64,000 bases of DNA from Geminocystis sp. NIES-3709 (lineage in GTDB: Bacteria > Cyanobacteriota > Cyanobacteriia > Cyanobacteriales > Cyanobacteriaceae). This document shows, piece by piece, positions 1-8,904 of the stretch. The stretch lies in the NCBI RefSeq assembly GCF_001548115.1, contig NZ_AP014821.1, forward strand, positions 4,086,182 to 4,150,181, given 5' to 3'. Within the stretch, counting starts at the first letter, position 1. Each line of letters begins with the position of its first letter. The position numbers and the translations under genes were made by a program. Below the pieces are notes generated by a model. That model saw only the letters and a program-made list of their open reading frames with translations. It ran no database searches and was not told the DNA's origin.

Positions 1-1
1 T

Positions 2-211
2 GAAATGCCCAACTTGGACGGTTATGGAGTTTTAGAAGAAGTTAAGGGAAGATCTGAGTTTCAATCCTTACCTATTATCATGCTGACTTCTCGCAGTAGT
101 GAAAAACATCGTCAAATTGCGTTTAATCTGGGTGCAGATGCTTATTTTTCTAAGCCCTACAATGAGAGAGAATTGTTGGAAACAATAGAAAACCTAATTA
201 GGCTTTGCTGA
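2..211 (+). CDS. Receiver (REC) domain, C-terminal end of a protein cut by the window edge
   Basis: The reading frame is already open at base 2, so the gene starts before the window; the ATG at base 5 is probably internal. About 69 residues of a response-regulator receiver domain are visible: 'MPNLDGYG' is the segment that follows the phospho-acceptor Asp, 'IIMLTSRS' carries the conserved Thr/Ser, and 'YFSKPY' the conserved Lys. The protein ends right after the receiver domain. A C-terminal receiver is typical of CheA/PilL-type hybrid kinases, and the genes that follow (PATAN regulator, CheY, CheW, chemoreceptor) would fit such a kinase as partner. That identity is inferred from context only; a plain response regulator is also possible. 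Confidence 0.8.
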   Translation, partial: EMPNLDGYGVLEEVKGRSEFQSLPIIMLTSRSSEKHRQIAFNLGADAYFSKPYNERELLETIENLIRLC

Positions 212-863
212 AAAGTTTTTTTGGTGACGGTAGGATATAGGAGAAATACTTATAAATCAAGAACCCAATCTTCGTATTAATAATAATTACAGAAATATTT
301 TACGGAGGGAATAGTATCAAAAGTGTTAAGTTTTTGAAAAAAATGCTAAAACGGCTCACTTTTTTGTTAGGGTGGTATTTTTAAACCCTCGATTTTTAGG
401 CTTTCTGATTTATTCAGTAAACCGTAATTAAGGTATAATAAAATCTCGCAAAGACACAAAGGTGTAAAGAAATCTTTTTAGATTAGACCTTGATCGTTTT
501 CAAAAAATATCTTTTGACATCAAAATATTACAAATCTTTCTGTTATTTGATTTTTTTATATCAGTTTGTGGTAAGCCTTAAAAGGCTTATAAATACCTAA
601 AGGCATCACTACGAACTTTACCTTATAGAACCCATTTGGTATCTTTTTTAGAATGATTACATAGTAATAATTTCAGGAGAAATGTTTTAATCTCCTCAAG
701 ACCTTTTTATTAGGGTTACAGACGTAAATGTCAAATAGGTTCTATATTACTTGAATGAACTGTAAAATTTTCAATGAAGGTAGGAGATAGTTAAAAGAAT
801 TGATTTAAACATATGCTGTGCAGTAATTCTTTAATTAAACTTATTTATTAAACTTTCGATAAA
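212..863. other. Intergenic spacer, about 650 bp
   Basis: AT-rich spacer with no credible reading frame. Around 442-470 it contains 'ctcgcaaagacacaaaggtg', a member of a short 'CTCGCAAAGNNNCAAAG' motif that also appears near 26928 and 55116, so a degraded dispersed repeat. The PATAN regulator promoter must lie in the 3' part, but no clear -35/-10 pair could be chosen. Confidence 0.5.
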
Positions 864-2171
864 ATGAACGAAGAATATCCTCCTTTAGAAATCCTCAGAA
901 AAATCTCCGAAAATCGACAAACTGGACATTTACAAATTCACACAAATTATGTTAAATGGAATATTTATTTAGTGGAAGGCAAAATACAATATGCTCAACA
1001 CAGTTTGCAGTCCCTTGAAACTCTAAAAAGTTATTTAATATATTTAAAAATTCCCATTTCAAATATTATCTTTTCTTCTTTTACAAAGGCAAATAGTCTA
1101 TTTTTTTTACTATTAACTATTAAAGAATTAGTAGAACAAAACCACATTAACACGACGCAAAAAAATATCTTATTACAAAAATTAACAGAAGATGCGATCG
1201 AATCTTTTATTTGCCTACCCGAAGGACTCACTAAGTGGGAAATTGATAAGACTTTATCCTCGATGGGAGCCCCAATAATATTTAATCATAATAGTATTAA
1301 AGGGAGTGGTCAAATCATTGATGCAATGAAAGACAGAGTTAGTCAATGGCAAAAGCTACAACCCTTTATTTCTTCACCTCATCAACGCCCTTCTTGTCCA
1401 AATTTAAGCCTACTATCAACGAAAATACAAGGAGCAAATCTCACCCCTTCCATACTACATAAGTTGGTGAGCACCATGAAGGGTGAAAGTCTCAGAAATA
1501 TTAGCTTTCTTCTTAAGCAAGATGACTTGAAACTAGGTCAAATATTATATCCTTATATCAAACATAACATTATTGTCCTCGACACTCCTAAATCTCCCCT
1601 TGATAAATTACCTTCAATTCCTTCTGTTAATAGTGTTTCTTCCCTTTTTGTACCTAATTCACAAAAAAAAGAAAGAAGTTTTACTTCTTCCGATGAGAAA
1701 ATCAATATTTCTCCTTCATCATTAAAATCCACAACAACGTCTTCCCCCAGCAATACAGATAATAATATTTCCCTATCGGTGCAAAAACCCCCTTCTAACT
1801 CATCGAAAATCCCTAAAATTATTTGTATTGATGACAGTCAAGTAATGCTAGATACCATTAAGGATTATCTAGGAAGTCAAAATTATGAAACTTTGACAGT
1901 GGCAAATCCCATGCAATGTTTACCCTCTCTGTTTGCCAGTAAACCGGATTTAATATTACTTGATTTATCAATGCCGAATATTAATGGTAATCGTCTTTGT
2001 CAAATCTTGCGTAGTAGTCCCACTTTCAAAAAAATTCCTATTATCATTGTCAGTGGCAATACTAATATGTTAACCAAAGAAAAAATAGAAGCGATCGGTG
2101 CAAATAACTTCTTGCCTAAACCATTTACGAAAGAGGAATTATTAGTTATTGTAAATAAATACTTGTTATAA
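864..2171 (+). CDS. PATAN-domain response regulator (PatA/PixG/PilG type)
   Basis: A 435-residue two-part protein. Residues about 1-120 form a PATAN (DUF4388-type) domain ('LEILRKISENRQTGHLQI', then a short beta-rich stretch 'WNIYLVEGKIQYAQH'). A variable Ser/Pro-rich linker spans about 255-315. A C-terminal receiver domain runs from about 317, with acidic pocket 'IDDS', phospho-acceptor near Asp367 in 'LLDLSMP', and Lys in 'FLPKPF'. Such proteins head the phototaxis/pilus chemosensory operons of cyanobacteria (PixG, PilG, TaxP) and are phosphorylated by a CheA-type kinase. MHYT, CheY, CheW and chemoreceptor genes follow on the same strand, with only 15 bp to the MHYT gene. Which of the paralogous systems this is cannot be told from the sequence alone. 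Confidence 0.88.
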   Translation: MNEEYPPLEILRKISENRQTGHLQIHTNYVKWNIYLVEGKIQYAQHSLQSLETLKSYLIYLKIPISNIIFSSFTKANSLFFLLLTIKELVEQNHINTTQKNILLQKLTEDAIESFICLPEGLTKWEIDKTLSSMGAPIIFNHNSIKGSGQIIDAMKDRVSQWQKLQPFISSPHQRPSCPNLSLLSTKIQGANLTPSILHKLVSTMKGESLRNISFLLKQDDLKLGQILYPYIKHNIIVLDTPKSPLDKLPSIPSVNSVSSLFVPNSQKKERSFTSSDEKINISPSSLKSTTTSSPSNTDNNISLSVQKPPSNSSKIPKIICIDDSQVMLDTIKDYLGSQNYETLTVANPMQCLPSLFASKPDLILLDLSMPNINGNRLCQILRSSPTFKKIPIIIVSGNTNMLTKEKIEAIGANNFLPKPFTKEELLVIVNKYLL

Positions 2172-2186
2172 AATTAACTTATTATT

Positions 2187-2930
2187 ATGATAGACGTTAC
2201 CTATGATATTCCCCTTGTGATATTATCAGCAATCATTGCGGTAGGGGCAGGTTTTTTTACGATCGAGATGTCCAATGAAATCGTTTTAAATAAAGGCATC
2301 GAGCGTTGGACTTGGTTAATCATTAGTGCTATGACAATGGGGATGGGTATTTGGGGTATGCACTTTATCGCCATGACGGCTTTTTCTATGGGCATGGAAA
2401 TTAGCTATGATTTTCTCCTCGTTTTAATTTCTCTTTTAGCGGCGGTAATTGGCTGTGTACAAGGTTTATATATTATTACTCAACCATTAGTTAATTTAAA
2501 AACCCTTATAGCTGCTTCTATCACTATGGGAGGTGCGATCGCCGGTATGCACTATATTGGGATGGCAGCCATGAGAGTATCTGCGACAGTTAACTATGAT
2601 CCGATTATCGTTACATTATCTGTAATTATTGCCATTGTTGTCTCTTTTGCGGCCATGAAAATAGTGATTAGTCTCAGACAGATGAAGAAAAACTCTCTTT
2701 ATTCTTTTTATAAAATTATTGCTTCCTTAATTATGGGGGCTGCAGTACTTTCCATGCACTACACAGGCATGGCGGCGGCTAAATTCAAAATTGATGTAAA
2801 CTCCTTATTATCTCAGGTTAACTTTTTAGATAGTCAAGTAATTGGTTCATCTGTTGGCATTACCGTGATTGGAATGTTTGCAATTATTTATATAGTTTTA
2901 CTTAACGCCAGTTGGAATCGATCGGTTTAA
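2187..2930 (+). CDS. MHYT-domain integral membrane sensor protein
   Basis: A 247-residue, strongly hydrophobic protein with about seven membrane segments. Three repeats of the MHYT signature are visible: 'GMHFIAMTAFSM' (about 60-75), 'GMHYIGMAAM' (about 118-130) and 'SMHYTGMAAA' (about 190-200). In the MHYT family the Met/His residues are proposed to bind a metal, probably copper, and to sense diatomic gases or redox state. Family members are usually fused to GGDEF/EAL or kinase domains; this one stands alone. It begins 15 bp after the PATAN regulator stop and is followed by the CheY gene, so it probably belongs to the same chemosensory transcription unit and may feed a signal into it. That role is inference. 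Confidence 0.85.
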   Translation: MIDVTYDIPLVILSAIIAVGAGFFTIEMSNEIVLNKGIERWTWLIISAMTMGMGIWGMHFIAMTAFSMGMEISYDFLLVLISLLAAVIGCVQGLYIITQPLVNLKTLIAASITMGGAIAGMHYIGMAAMRVSATVNYDPIIVTLSVIIAIVVSFAAMKIVISLRQMKKNSLYSFYKIIASLIMGAAVLSMHYTGMAAAKFKIDVNSLLSQVNFLDSQVIGSSVGITVIGMFAIIYIVLLNASWNRSV

Positions 2931-3395
2931 AATAGATTATAGGGTTTACGCATCATTACAAAAAATATAGAGTTTTGAGATTCGTCTCGATGAATCCCAA
3001 TGACAGAATAATGGTATTAGTGCATAAATCCTTGATTAGAAACTGTTTAAAAATTATTGACGTACAATATATGGTAAGTAGGTACGCAAAATCGATCGAT
3101 GCCCCTTGTTTTTCTTAAATCCATGATAACAAGGGATTTAAACCCTTTGCCTATATATCATTAATTCATTTAATGAGAAATAAATAATTTTATGATTTGG
3201 GCATCATTGAAGATTAACTAAAGATTATGAATTTTTGCCAACGATGAGTGAAATGATGATCTTTGGTAGTATGATTCATATTATGGTAAGAAGATCAGAA
3301 AAAAATACAGTAATACATAATATATAATCTTTCTTTAAATTTTTCCCACATCTTTTTAGTATATTAAATCAAAATCAAAATTTAATCAACCAAGT
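2931..3395. other. Intergenic spacer with a palindromic repeat, 465 bp
   Basis: No reading frame worth calling. At 3125-3155 lies the near-palindrome 'caagggatttaaaccctttg', the partner of a similar copy at 4029-4058 in the next spacer. The last 60 bp are very AT-rich and end in the ATG of the CheY gene without a strong Shine-Dalgarno sequence. Confidence 0.5.
3125..3155. repeat. Palindromic intergenic repeat, copy 1
   Basis: The unit reads ATAACAAGGG-A-TTTAAA-CCC-TTTG-CCT; arms AAGGG and CCCTT flank an ATTTAAA centre. The second copy at 4029-4058 differs by a few bases (GGGG/TCCC), and the changes keep the arms largely pairable. It could be a small dispersed palindrome or a weak bidirectional attenuator. 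It lies between the MHYT and CheY genes. Confidence 0.55.
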
Positions 3396-3761
3396 ATGAG
3401 TAAAGTATTATTAGTTGATGATATGAAAGCCGAATTAGAACTACTAAACCAATACCTTACACAGGCAGGTTACGAAGTAGTTACGGCTAACAGTGGTAAA
3501 GAAGCCCTTGACAAAGTAGATAATAACAAACCAGATATTATTGTAACTGACTGGATGATGCCAGAAATGGGAGGATTGGATTTATGCCGTCAACTCAGAA
3601 AAAACCCCGATACAGCAAGTATTCCTGTGATTGCTTGTACGGCAAAGAATCGAGATGTTGATAAAATGTGGGCAACTAGGCAAGGAGTTACGGCTTATAT
3701 TGTAAAACCATGTACAAAGGAAGATTTGATCAATGCAGTAAAATCGGCCATCGATCGTTAA
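3396..3761 (+). CDS. CheY-like single-domain response regulator (PixH/PilH type)
   Basis: A 121-residue stand-alone receiver domain. The acidic pocket is 'LVDDMK', the phospho-acceptor is Asp52 in 'VTDWMMPEMGG', the conserved Thr is in 'ACTAKNRD', and the conserved Lys is Lys104 in 'YIVKPC'. It ends right after helix 5 and carries no output domain. Its position between a PATAN regulator and CheW matches the second regulator of cyanobacterial taxis operons, where it acts as a phosphate sink or motor-output regulator for type IV pili. Spacers of 465 bp upstream and 336 bp downstream are long for one operon, so internal promoters are possible. Confidence 0.9.
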   Translation: MSKVLLVDDMKAELELLNQYLTQAGYEVVTANSGKEALDKVDNNKPDIIVTDWMMPEMGGLDLCRQLRKNPDTASIPVIACTAKNRDVDKMWATRQGVTAYIVKPCTKEDLINAVKSAIDR

Positions 3762-4097
3762 TTTTAATTAGATATTAATCATAATAAAAAATACAATTAA
3801 TTCTAATCAACTATTTGTAAATTTATGTTATGTTTTTAATGATCCCCAAGTTCAAATTATAATTTGAAGACTAGACAGATGCACAAGTCGAATGGTAGAA
3901 AAATTCCCAATGTTTGTGCATTTTTGAGAGAATTTTATTCATTCACAAAAACATAATTTCCCCGTATTGGGGAATGTAGGGAAGCAAACAATTCAAATCT
4001 TTTTATAGCTGATTACTCGAATTTGATATAACAAGGGGTTTAAATCCCTTGGCTTCTATCGTCTATATACAACATTTTTAGTCCTTAATGCCTTATC
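3762..4097. other. Intergenic spacer with hairpins, 336 bp
   Basis: No gene seen. Three structured stretches are visible: 'atgcacaa' (about 3878-3885) with its complement 'ttgtgcat' near 3915-3922; a tight hairpin TTCCCC-GTATT-GGGGAA around 3957-3974; and the palindromic repeat at 4029-4058. None is followed by a clear T-run, so none is a convincing intrinsic terminator. Confidence 0.45.
4029..4058. repeat. Palindromic intergenic repeat, copy 2
   Basis: 'caaggggtttaaatcccttg' at 4033-4052, a 20-bp near-perfect palindrome. With its flanks (ATAA before, GCT after) it matches the copy at 3125-3155. It lies between the CheY and CheW genes, so two consecutive spacers of one gene cluster carry the same element. 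Confidence 0.55.
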
Positions 4098-4646
4098 ATG
4101 TCTGAATCTTCTTCTGTTTCCTCAAAATTGCGGGAATTACTACCACAGCTATTTGAAAAGACACAAATAAGAGGCGATCGCTACTTAAGATTTCAATTAA
4201 ATTCTGAGTTAACTACTTTAATCTCCATCGATTATGTTACAGAATCACTGATAATTGATCGAGATAAAATTACTCCCGTACCGAAAATGTCTCCTTTTGT
4301 GATGGGTGTAATTAATTCTCGTGATCGAGTCTTTTTTGTGATTGATTTACCCCTGTTGCTTGATTTAACTCCCATTCCTAGTTATGCACGAGAATCTCAT
4401 TTAATTGTGATTAATGTTGCCTCTTTTCTTGACAACAAATCATCAGAATTATGGCTAGGTTTAGCAATAGATAAAATTCAAGGCATCACCAGAACCGAAA
4501 AAAAACCAGAAAAATACTATCCTTTCTCATCTTCTTTTTCCGAACAAGAACAATGCCTTCTTGAATATATTAACGGTTGGATTATAGATGAAAGTCAAAC
4601 TTTAGCCGTTTTAGATCTAGCTAAGATAGTTAAGAAAAGTTTTTAA
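4098..4646 (+). CDS. CheW-domain adaptor protein (PixI/PilI type)
   Basis: A 182-residue CheW-like coupling protein that would link the chemoreceptor to a CheA kinase in the cytoplasm. After a short N-terminal extension, the CheW fold is recognisable from 'YLRFQLNSELTTLISIDYV' through 'MSPFVMGVINSRDRVFFVIDLPLLL', the typical P-x-x-x-G-x-I-x-x-R element and following strand. The C-terminal part ('GLAIDKIQGI', 'INGWIIDES', 'LAVLDLAKI') covers the second subdomain. The chemoreceptor gene follows 130 bp downstream on the same strand. Confidence 0.88.
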   Translation: MSESSSVSSKLRELLPQLFEKTQIRGDRYLRFQLNSELTTLISIDYVTESLIIDRDKITPVPKMSPFVMGVINSRDRVFFVIDLPLLLDLTPIPSYARESHLIVINVASFLDNKSSELWLGLAIDKIQGITRTEKKPEKYYPFSSSFSEQEQCLLEYINGWIIDESQTLAVLDLAKIVKKSF

Positions 4647-4776
4647 TATCAATAGTACTAATAATCAGGTTCTCTCATTCCGAGCCATAGAGAGAAATCT
4701 CGAAATCCTCTATTTTTAGTGATGATGTGCTACTCCTAACCTATTTAATAATTTTATTTTTTAATAATATAAAATC

Positions 4777-6774
4777 ATGATCAGTCAAAATGCCACCTTT
4801 CCTTTAGAAGCTCAATCTTCAGAAAAAGAAGATATTTCTTTCAAATCTTCAGGGCAAAATAATCCAGAAAGTGAAAACAAGATCAAAAAAGGAGGAACTT
4901 TCAGACAGAGACTCTTAACTACTATCTTACCTACAACTTTAATCCCTTTAATTGTAGCTAGTTCTATTACTATCAATATTACAGGTTATCGGGCGGAAAG
5001 AGATGAGTTAAATCGCCTAGAAGAAATTGCTGTTTTAGGAACGGTAGGCTCTTTGACCAGTTCAAAAAATGGAGTGGCTTTAGAAGCGACTGAAGTATCA
5101 TCAAAAACTTTGCAAGAAGTCTTGAGCAATCTTTTAAAGAAGGAAATTGTAGGAACAAGGGTTTTACAAATTATCGATGTTCAAACAGGTAATTTATTAA
5201 ATTCGATCGTATCTGAAACTTTAAATATACCAAAAGATAAAATTGTTGAAGGAGAAGCCATTACCCAAGTTGCAAAAATTTTGTTAGAAAATCAGTCTAA
5301 TAATAATTTTCCAGAATTACTGAGTCAATTAAATCAAATACCAAATCTAGCCCAAATTGACTTAAGGGAATCTCAAAATATAGAAGGTTCTCCAACACTA
5401 ACATTTCGCTTAAATAAACGATATTTTAAAATATTGTCAATTCCTGAGACTAATGTTCTAGCAGTAATATCTGTTGATGAGGGGGAGATTTTTCGGGCAG
5501 GAAATCAATTAGCCCTTATTTTCGGTTCTCTTACCTTTTTCCTCGCAATTCTAGCTGTTGCTAGTGTTATTCTTTTAGCCCAAAACTTTTCTGAACCTTT
5601 AATCAATTTAACCAATAAAGCTAAACAGGTAGCTCAAGGAGATTTAGAAGTTGAAGCGACATTAGAAGGAACAGAAGAAAATCGTATTCTCGCCTATAAT
5701 TTTAATAGTTTAGTTCAACGAGTAAAAGAACTAATTAAAGAACAAGAAGCCATTGCTAATGAACAAAAAGAAGAAAAAGAAAAATTAGAAATGGGAATTT
5801 ATCAACTACTCGATGATTTACAAGGTGCTGTGGAAGGAGATTTGACAGTGAGAGCGAGTTTAAGTTCCATGGAAATGAGTACCGTTGCCGATTTATGTAA
5901 CGCTATTTTAGACAATTTACAAGACATTGCTTCCCAAGTACAAAAATCCAGTAATCAAGTAATTTTTGCTTTAGAAAAAGATGAAGAGTCCATCAAAGAA
6001 TTAACCAAAGGCGCGATCGAAGAAAACTATAAAACCATAGATACATTGGTGTCTGTAAAAAATATGTCTGAAACCATCAGTAAAATTGCTCAAAGTGCCA
6101 ATCAGGCCGCTACCCTTGCTGATGATGCTTACTCTGCGACAGAAGAAAGTTCCAAAGGCATGGACGCAACAGTAAGTACGATCTTCAGTCTCAGAAACAC
6201 GGTAGGAGAAACAGCGAAAAAAATGAAACGTTTAGGGGAATCTTCCCAAAAAATTTCTCAGGTGGTATCTCTGATCGAAGAAATTGCTCTCAAAACTAAC
6301 CTTCTTGCCATTAATGCCACTGTGGAAGCTAATCGTGCAGGAGAACAAGGGCAAGGCTTTACGGTGATTGCAGAACAAGTCGGGGCATTAGCCGAACAAT
6401 CTGCCTCTGCTACTAAAGAAATCGCCAAAATTGTGGCAGAAATTCAACAAGAAACCCAAGAAGTAACCAATGCCATGGAAATGGGAACTACTCAGGTAGT
6501 AAGTACCACCCAATTAGTAGAAACCACCAAACAACAATTAGAACAAGTGTTAACTCGCTCTCGTAACATTAATCAGTTGATGCAAAGCATTTCTCAATCC
6601 ACTGTTTCTCAGGCTCAAACATCTCAAACAGTACAAGAATTAATGGAACAAATCGCTCACAAATCCGAAGAAAGATTAGAGTATTCGCAAAAAATTGTGA
6701 AATCAATCCAAGGTACATCACAAATTGCTCAACAGTTAGAGTTGGCGGTAGAACAGTTTAAAGTGAGTGAATAA
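4777..6774 (+). CDS. Methyl-accepting chemotaxis protein (PilJ/PixJ-like chemoreceptor)
   Basis: A 665-residue membrane chemoreceptor. After a 45-residue polar N-terminus there is a first membrane segment (about 46-69), an extracytoplasmic domain of about 170 residues, a second membrane segment (about 244-268), then a HAMP domain (about 270-322). Long coiled coils lead to the conserved signalling hairpin tip '[19 protein letters not shown]' near 503-522. No GAF domain is present, so unlike PixJ it is not an obvious bilin photoreceptor and is closer to a PilJ-type receptor. The extracytoplasmic part has no family I recognise. With CheY, CheW and the PATAN regulator upstream it completes a taxis array apart from the CheA kinase, whose tail may be the fragment at the window start. 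Confidence 0.9.
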   Translation: MISQNATFPLEAQSSEKEDISFKSSGQNNPESENKIKKGGTFRQRLLTTILPTTLIPLIVASSITINITGYRAERDELNRLEEIAVLGTVGSLTSSKNGVALEATEVSSKTLQEVLSNLLKKEIVGTRVLQIIDVQTGNLLNSIVSETLNIPKDKIVEGEAITQVAKILLENQSNNNFPELLSQLNQIPNLAQIDLRESQNIEGSPTLTFRLNKRYFKILSIPETNVLAVISVDEGEIFRAGNQLALIFGSLTFFLAILAVASVILLAQNFSEPLINLTNKAKQVAQGDLEVEATLEGTEENRILAYNFNSLVQRVKELIKEQEAIANEQKEEKEKLEMGIYQLLDDLQGAVEGDLTVRASLSSMEMSTVADLCNAILDNLQDIASQVQKSSNQVIFALEKDEESIKELTKGAIEENYKTIDTLVSVKNMSETISKIAQSANQAATLADDAYSATEESSKGMDATVSTIFSLRNTVGETAKKMKRLGESSQKISQVVSLIEEIALKTNLLAINATVEANRAGEQGQGFTVIAEQVGALAEQSASATKEIAKIVAEIQQETQEVTNAMEMGTTQVVSTTQLVETTKQQLEQVLTRSRNINQLMQSISQSTVSQAQTSQTVQELMEQIAHKSEERLEYSQKIVKSIQGTSQIAQQLELAVEQFKVSE

Positions 6775-6790
6775 AAATTTCATCTCTTAC

Positions 6791-6819
6791 TTGACAAACA
6801 AAAAAAAAAGAGATATACT
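6791..6819 (+). promoter_or_regulatory. Strong sigma-70-type promoter
   Basis: A perfect TTGACA -35 box at 6791-6796 and a TATACT -10 box at 6814-6819 are separated by exactly 17 bp, most of it an A-tract. The expected start is near 6826, immediately before the structured stretch at 6826-6935. Confidence 0.75.
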
Positions 6820-6825
6820 GTTTAT

Positions 6826-6935
6826 CATAAAGGATCAAAGTATCCGCTTCGGGTGTGGGGAAGTTAAATAGAGAAGCCTTTGGGGTCGAAACATGGCAAG
6901 ACTCCCAAGGGCTTTTCCCTTTTAGGGCAATATTT
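6826..6935 (+). ncRNA. Candidate structured small RNA or 5' leader
   Basis: About 110 nt directly downstream of a consensus promoter and ahead of the glutathione-transferase-like gene. It can fold into a small hairpin GGAT-CAAAGT-ATCC (about 6832-6845) and a long one: 6871-6885 (gagaagcctttgggg) pairs with 6903-6917 (tcccaagggcttttc) with G-U pairs, leaving a loop containing GAAACATGGCAA. It is clearly more GC-rich than the neighbouring spacers and has no reading frame. I do not recognise it as 6S RNA, SRP RNA, tmRNA or a known riboswitch. No good T-run follows, so it may be a leader of the 6941 gene rather than a free RNA. Confidence 0.5.
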
Positions 6936-6940
6936 ATCAA

Positions 6941-7891
6941 ATGAGTAAGCAAAATAAATCTTTACCAACATCTTTTTTTATTGTCATAGCGCGATTCGTC
7001 TGGAAAAGTTTATGGCAACTAATGATGTCTCAGTTAGCACCTAATGAAAAGGGTAGCTATAATCGTCCATCTAGTCAATTTCTTCATCAAATTAATTCCT
7101 ATAGCGATAGTATTTATACTCTAGAAGCTGATCGATATTGTTTATATGTTGGTTTAAGTTGTCCTTGGGCACATCGTACTCTAATGGTGAGAACTTTGAA
7201 AGGATTGGAAAACTCGATCGAGGTTAAAATGGTGATTCCCTCGGTTAATCAAGGGGGTTGGATAATGGAAGAACTATCAGAAAATTGTCAAACTTTACGA
7301 CAACTTTATCAACTATCTCAACCTAATTATCAAGGACGTTGTACTGTACCTGTTTTGTGGGATAAAACAACTAAAACCATCGTTAATAATGAGAGTTCTG
7401 AGATTATTATAATTCTTAATAGTCAGTTTAATCAGTTCGCCACTAATGCTGAATTAAACCTTTATCCTGATGATCTTAAATTGTCGATCGACTCATGGAA
7501 TGAAAAAATTTATCATCATGTTAATAATGGGGTTTATCGTTGCGGTTTTGCTCAAACTCAATCGACTTATGAAGATGCTTGTAACAGTTTATTCTCAGTT
7601 TTAGATGATATTGAAGCAAATCTGCTTAATAATCGTTATTTATGTGGTGATCGATTAACTTTAGCCGATATTCGTTTATTTACTACCTTGATTCGTTTTG
7701 ATATAGTTTATTACAGTTTGTTTAAGTGTAGTTTAAAATCGATCGATAGCTATTCCAATTTAAGTAGATATGTGAAAGATATTGATAACTTATCAGCAAT
7801 TAAGGACACCTATGACTTAAAAGTCATTCAAAAAGATTATTTTGGCAACTTATTTCCTCTCAATCCTAGTGGTATTATTCCTCTTTCTTAA
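6941..7891 (+). CDS. Glutathione S-transferase family, glutathionyl-hydroquinone reductase type (YqjG/ECM4-like)
   Basis: A 316-residue soluble protein. The hallmark 'CPWAHR' motif of omega-class-like glutathionyl-hydroquinone reductases is at residues 74-79, with Cys74 the expected catalytic cysteine. The glutathione-site element 'TVPVLWDK' and 'NNESSEII' (the conserved 'V.NESS.II' of this family) follow near 135-153. The C-terminal helical domain carries 'NRYLCGDRLTLADIRLFTTL' (about 223-242), the GST N-capping box region. Family members reduce glutathionyl-quinones using glutathione. Length fits the family (about 310-330). The start is the first ATG after the structured leader, which may control it. 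Confidence 0.82.
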   Translation: MSKQNKSLPTSFFIVIARFVWKSLWQLMMSQLAPNEKGSYNRPSSQFLHQINSYSDSIYTLEADRYCLYVGLSCPWAHRTLMVRTLKGLENSIEVKMVIPSVNQGGWIMEELSENCQTLRQLYQLSQPNYQGRCTVPVLWDKTTKTIVNNESSEIIIILNSQFNQFATNAELNLYPDDLKLSIDSWNEKIYHHVNNGVYRCGFAQTQSTYEDACNSLFSVLDDIEANLLNNRYLCGDRLTLADIRLFTTLIRFDIVYYSLFKCSLKSIDSYSNLSRYVKDIDNLSAIKDTYDLKVIQKDYFGNLFPLNPSGIIPLS

Positions 7892-8017
7892 AATCTAGAG
7901 TAAAAAAGGGTACTCACTCATTTCTCATTCATCCCCCTAATAGATAAAGAATAATGTCAAGGTCAAGGGATAATGATAAAGTTCTTTATGAATATAATTA
8001 TGCTTGGAGATTATTTA

Positions 8018-8668
8018 ATGAAAAACTATATCAAACTCGGATCTAAATTGATCTATTCCTTGCCCATCGGATTATTATTTTTAGCAACTCCTGCTTTTGC
8101 TCATCATGCGATGGGGAATGTCACTCCAAATAATTTCTTTACTGGTTTTGTGTCGGGTTTAGCCCATCCTGTCATCGGTTTAGATCATTTAGCTTTTATA
8201 ATTGGTGTAGGATTATTGGGGAGTTTATCCCCTTGGGGGATGATTATACCTATTGGTTTTGTTTTCACCTCTATTTTAGGTACAGCAATTCATTTAATGA
8301 GTATCGATTTACCTGTCACTGAATTAATTGTCGCTCTTTCTGTGTTGATTAGTGGGTTAATGTTAGCTAAAGGAAATTTACCCAAAACACCTTCTATCAT
8401 GGTATTAGCATTGATAGCTGGAATTTTTCATGGTTATGCTTACGGAGAAAGTATTATTGGTGCAGAAACAACTCCTTTAATTTCTTATTTGGCTGGTTTT
8501 TCGATCGTACAGACTATCATAAGTTTTATTGCTTATAGGTTAGGAAAATTATCTATTCGTAAATCTGCTGATCAAAAAAATCCTTCTTCTTCTTTAATCC
8601 TAAGATTAACTGGATGTGTTATTTGCGGTATCGGTATAACTTTTATTTCTCAATTTCTTGGAGTATAA
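8018..8668 (+). CDS. hupE: HupE/UreJ family membrane protein (putative Ni/Co transporter)
   Basis: A small polytopic membrane protein. The chosen start at 8018 has 'ggaga' 7 bp upstream and gives a clean signal peptide ending 'TPAFA|HH'; the upstream in-frame ATG at 7973 would add a 15-residue extension ahead of the signal peptide and is less likely. The HupE signature 'HPVIGLDHLAFIIGVG' follows the signal peptide, and a second His motif 'GIFHGYAYGE' lies mid-protein. About six membrane segments follow. HupE/UreJ proteins are implicated in nickel or cobalt uptake for hydrogenase, urease or cobalamin. No cobalamin riboswitch is visible upstream and no hydrogenase or urease genes are nearby. 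Confidence 0.85.
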   Translation: MKNYIKLGSKLIYSLPIGLLFLATPAFAHHAMGNVTPNNFFTGFVSGLAHPVIGLDHLAFIIGVGLLGSLSPWGMIIPIGFVFTSILGTAIHLMSIDLPVTELIVALSVLISGLMLAKGNLPKTPSIMVLALIAGIFHGYAYGESIIGAETTPLISYLAGFSIVQTIISFIAYRLGKLSIRKSADQKNPSSSLILRLTGCVICGIGITFISQFLGV

Positions 8669-8904
8669 AAAGAAATGGTTTTGGGTTTAAAGTTTTTGAA
8701 AATTTTGAAAAAAGGGCATTGTTATTTTGGCATTTTCCTAATAGTTTAGCATAATAGAATTGGGAGAATCCAAATCAACACATTGAAAGGGCTGGAGATA
8801 GGTGATAGAAGATAGGAATTAACACCAGTCAAATAACATTGCAATAAGTGATAATAAAAATAGAAATAAAACTCCTAAAAGACTTTAAACAAGTCTTGAT
8901 ATAG

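Noticed and set aside
7892..8017. Cobalamin riboswitch upstream of hupE
   Set aside because: The spacer is only 126 bp, AT-rich, and lacks the B12-box and the required long helices.
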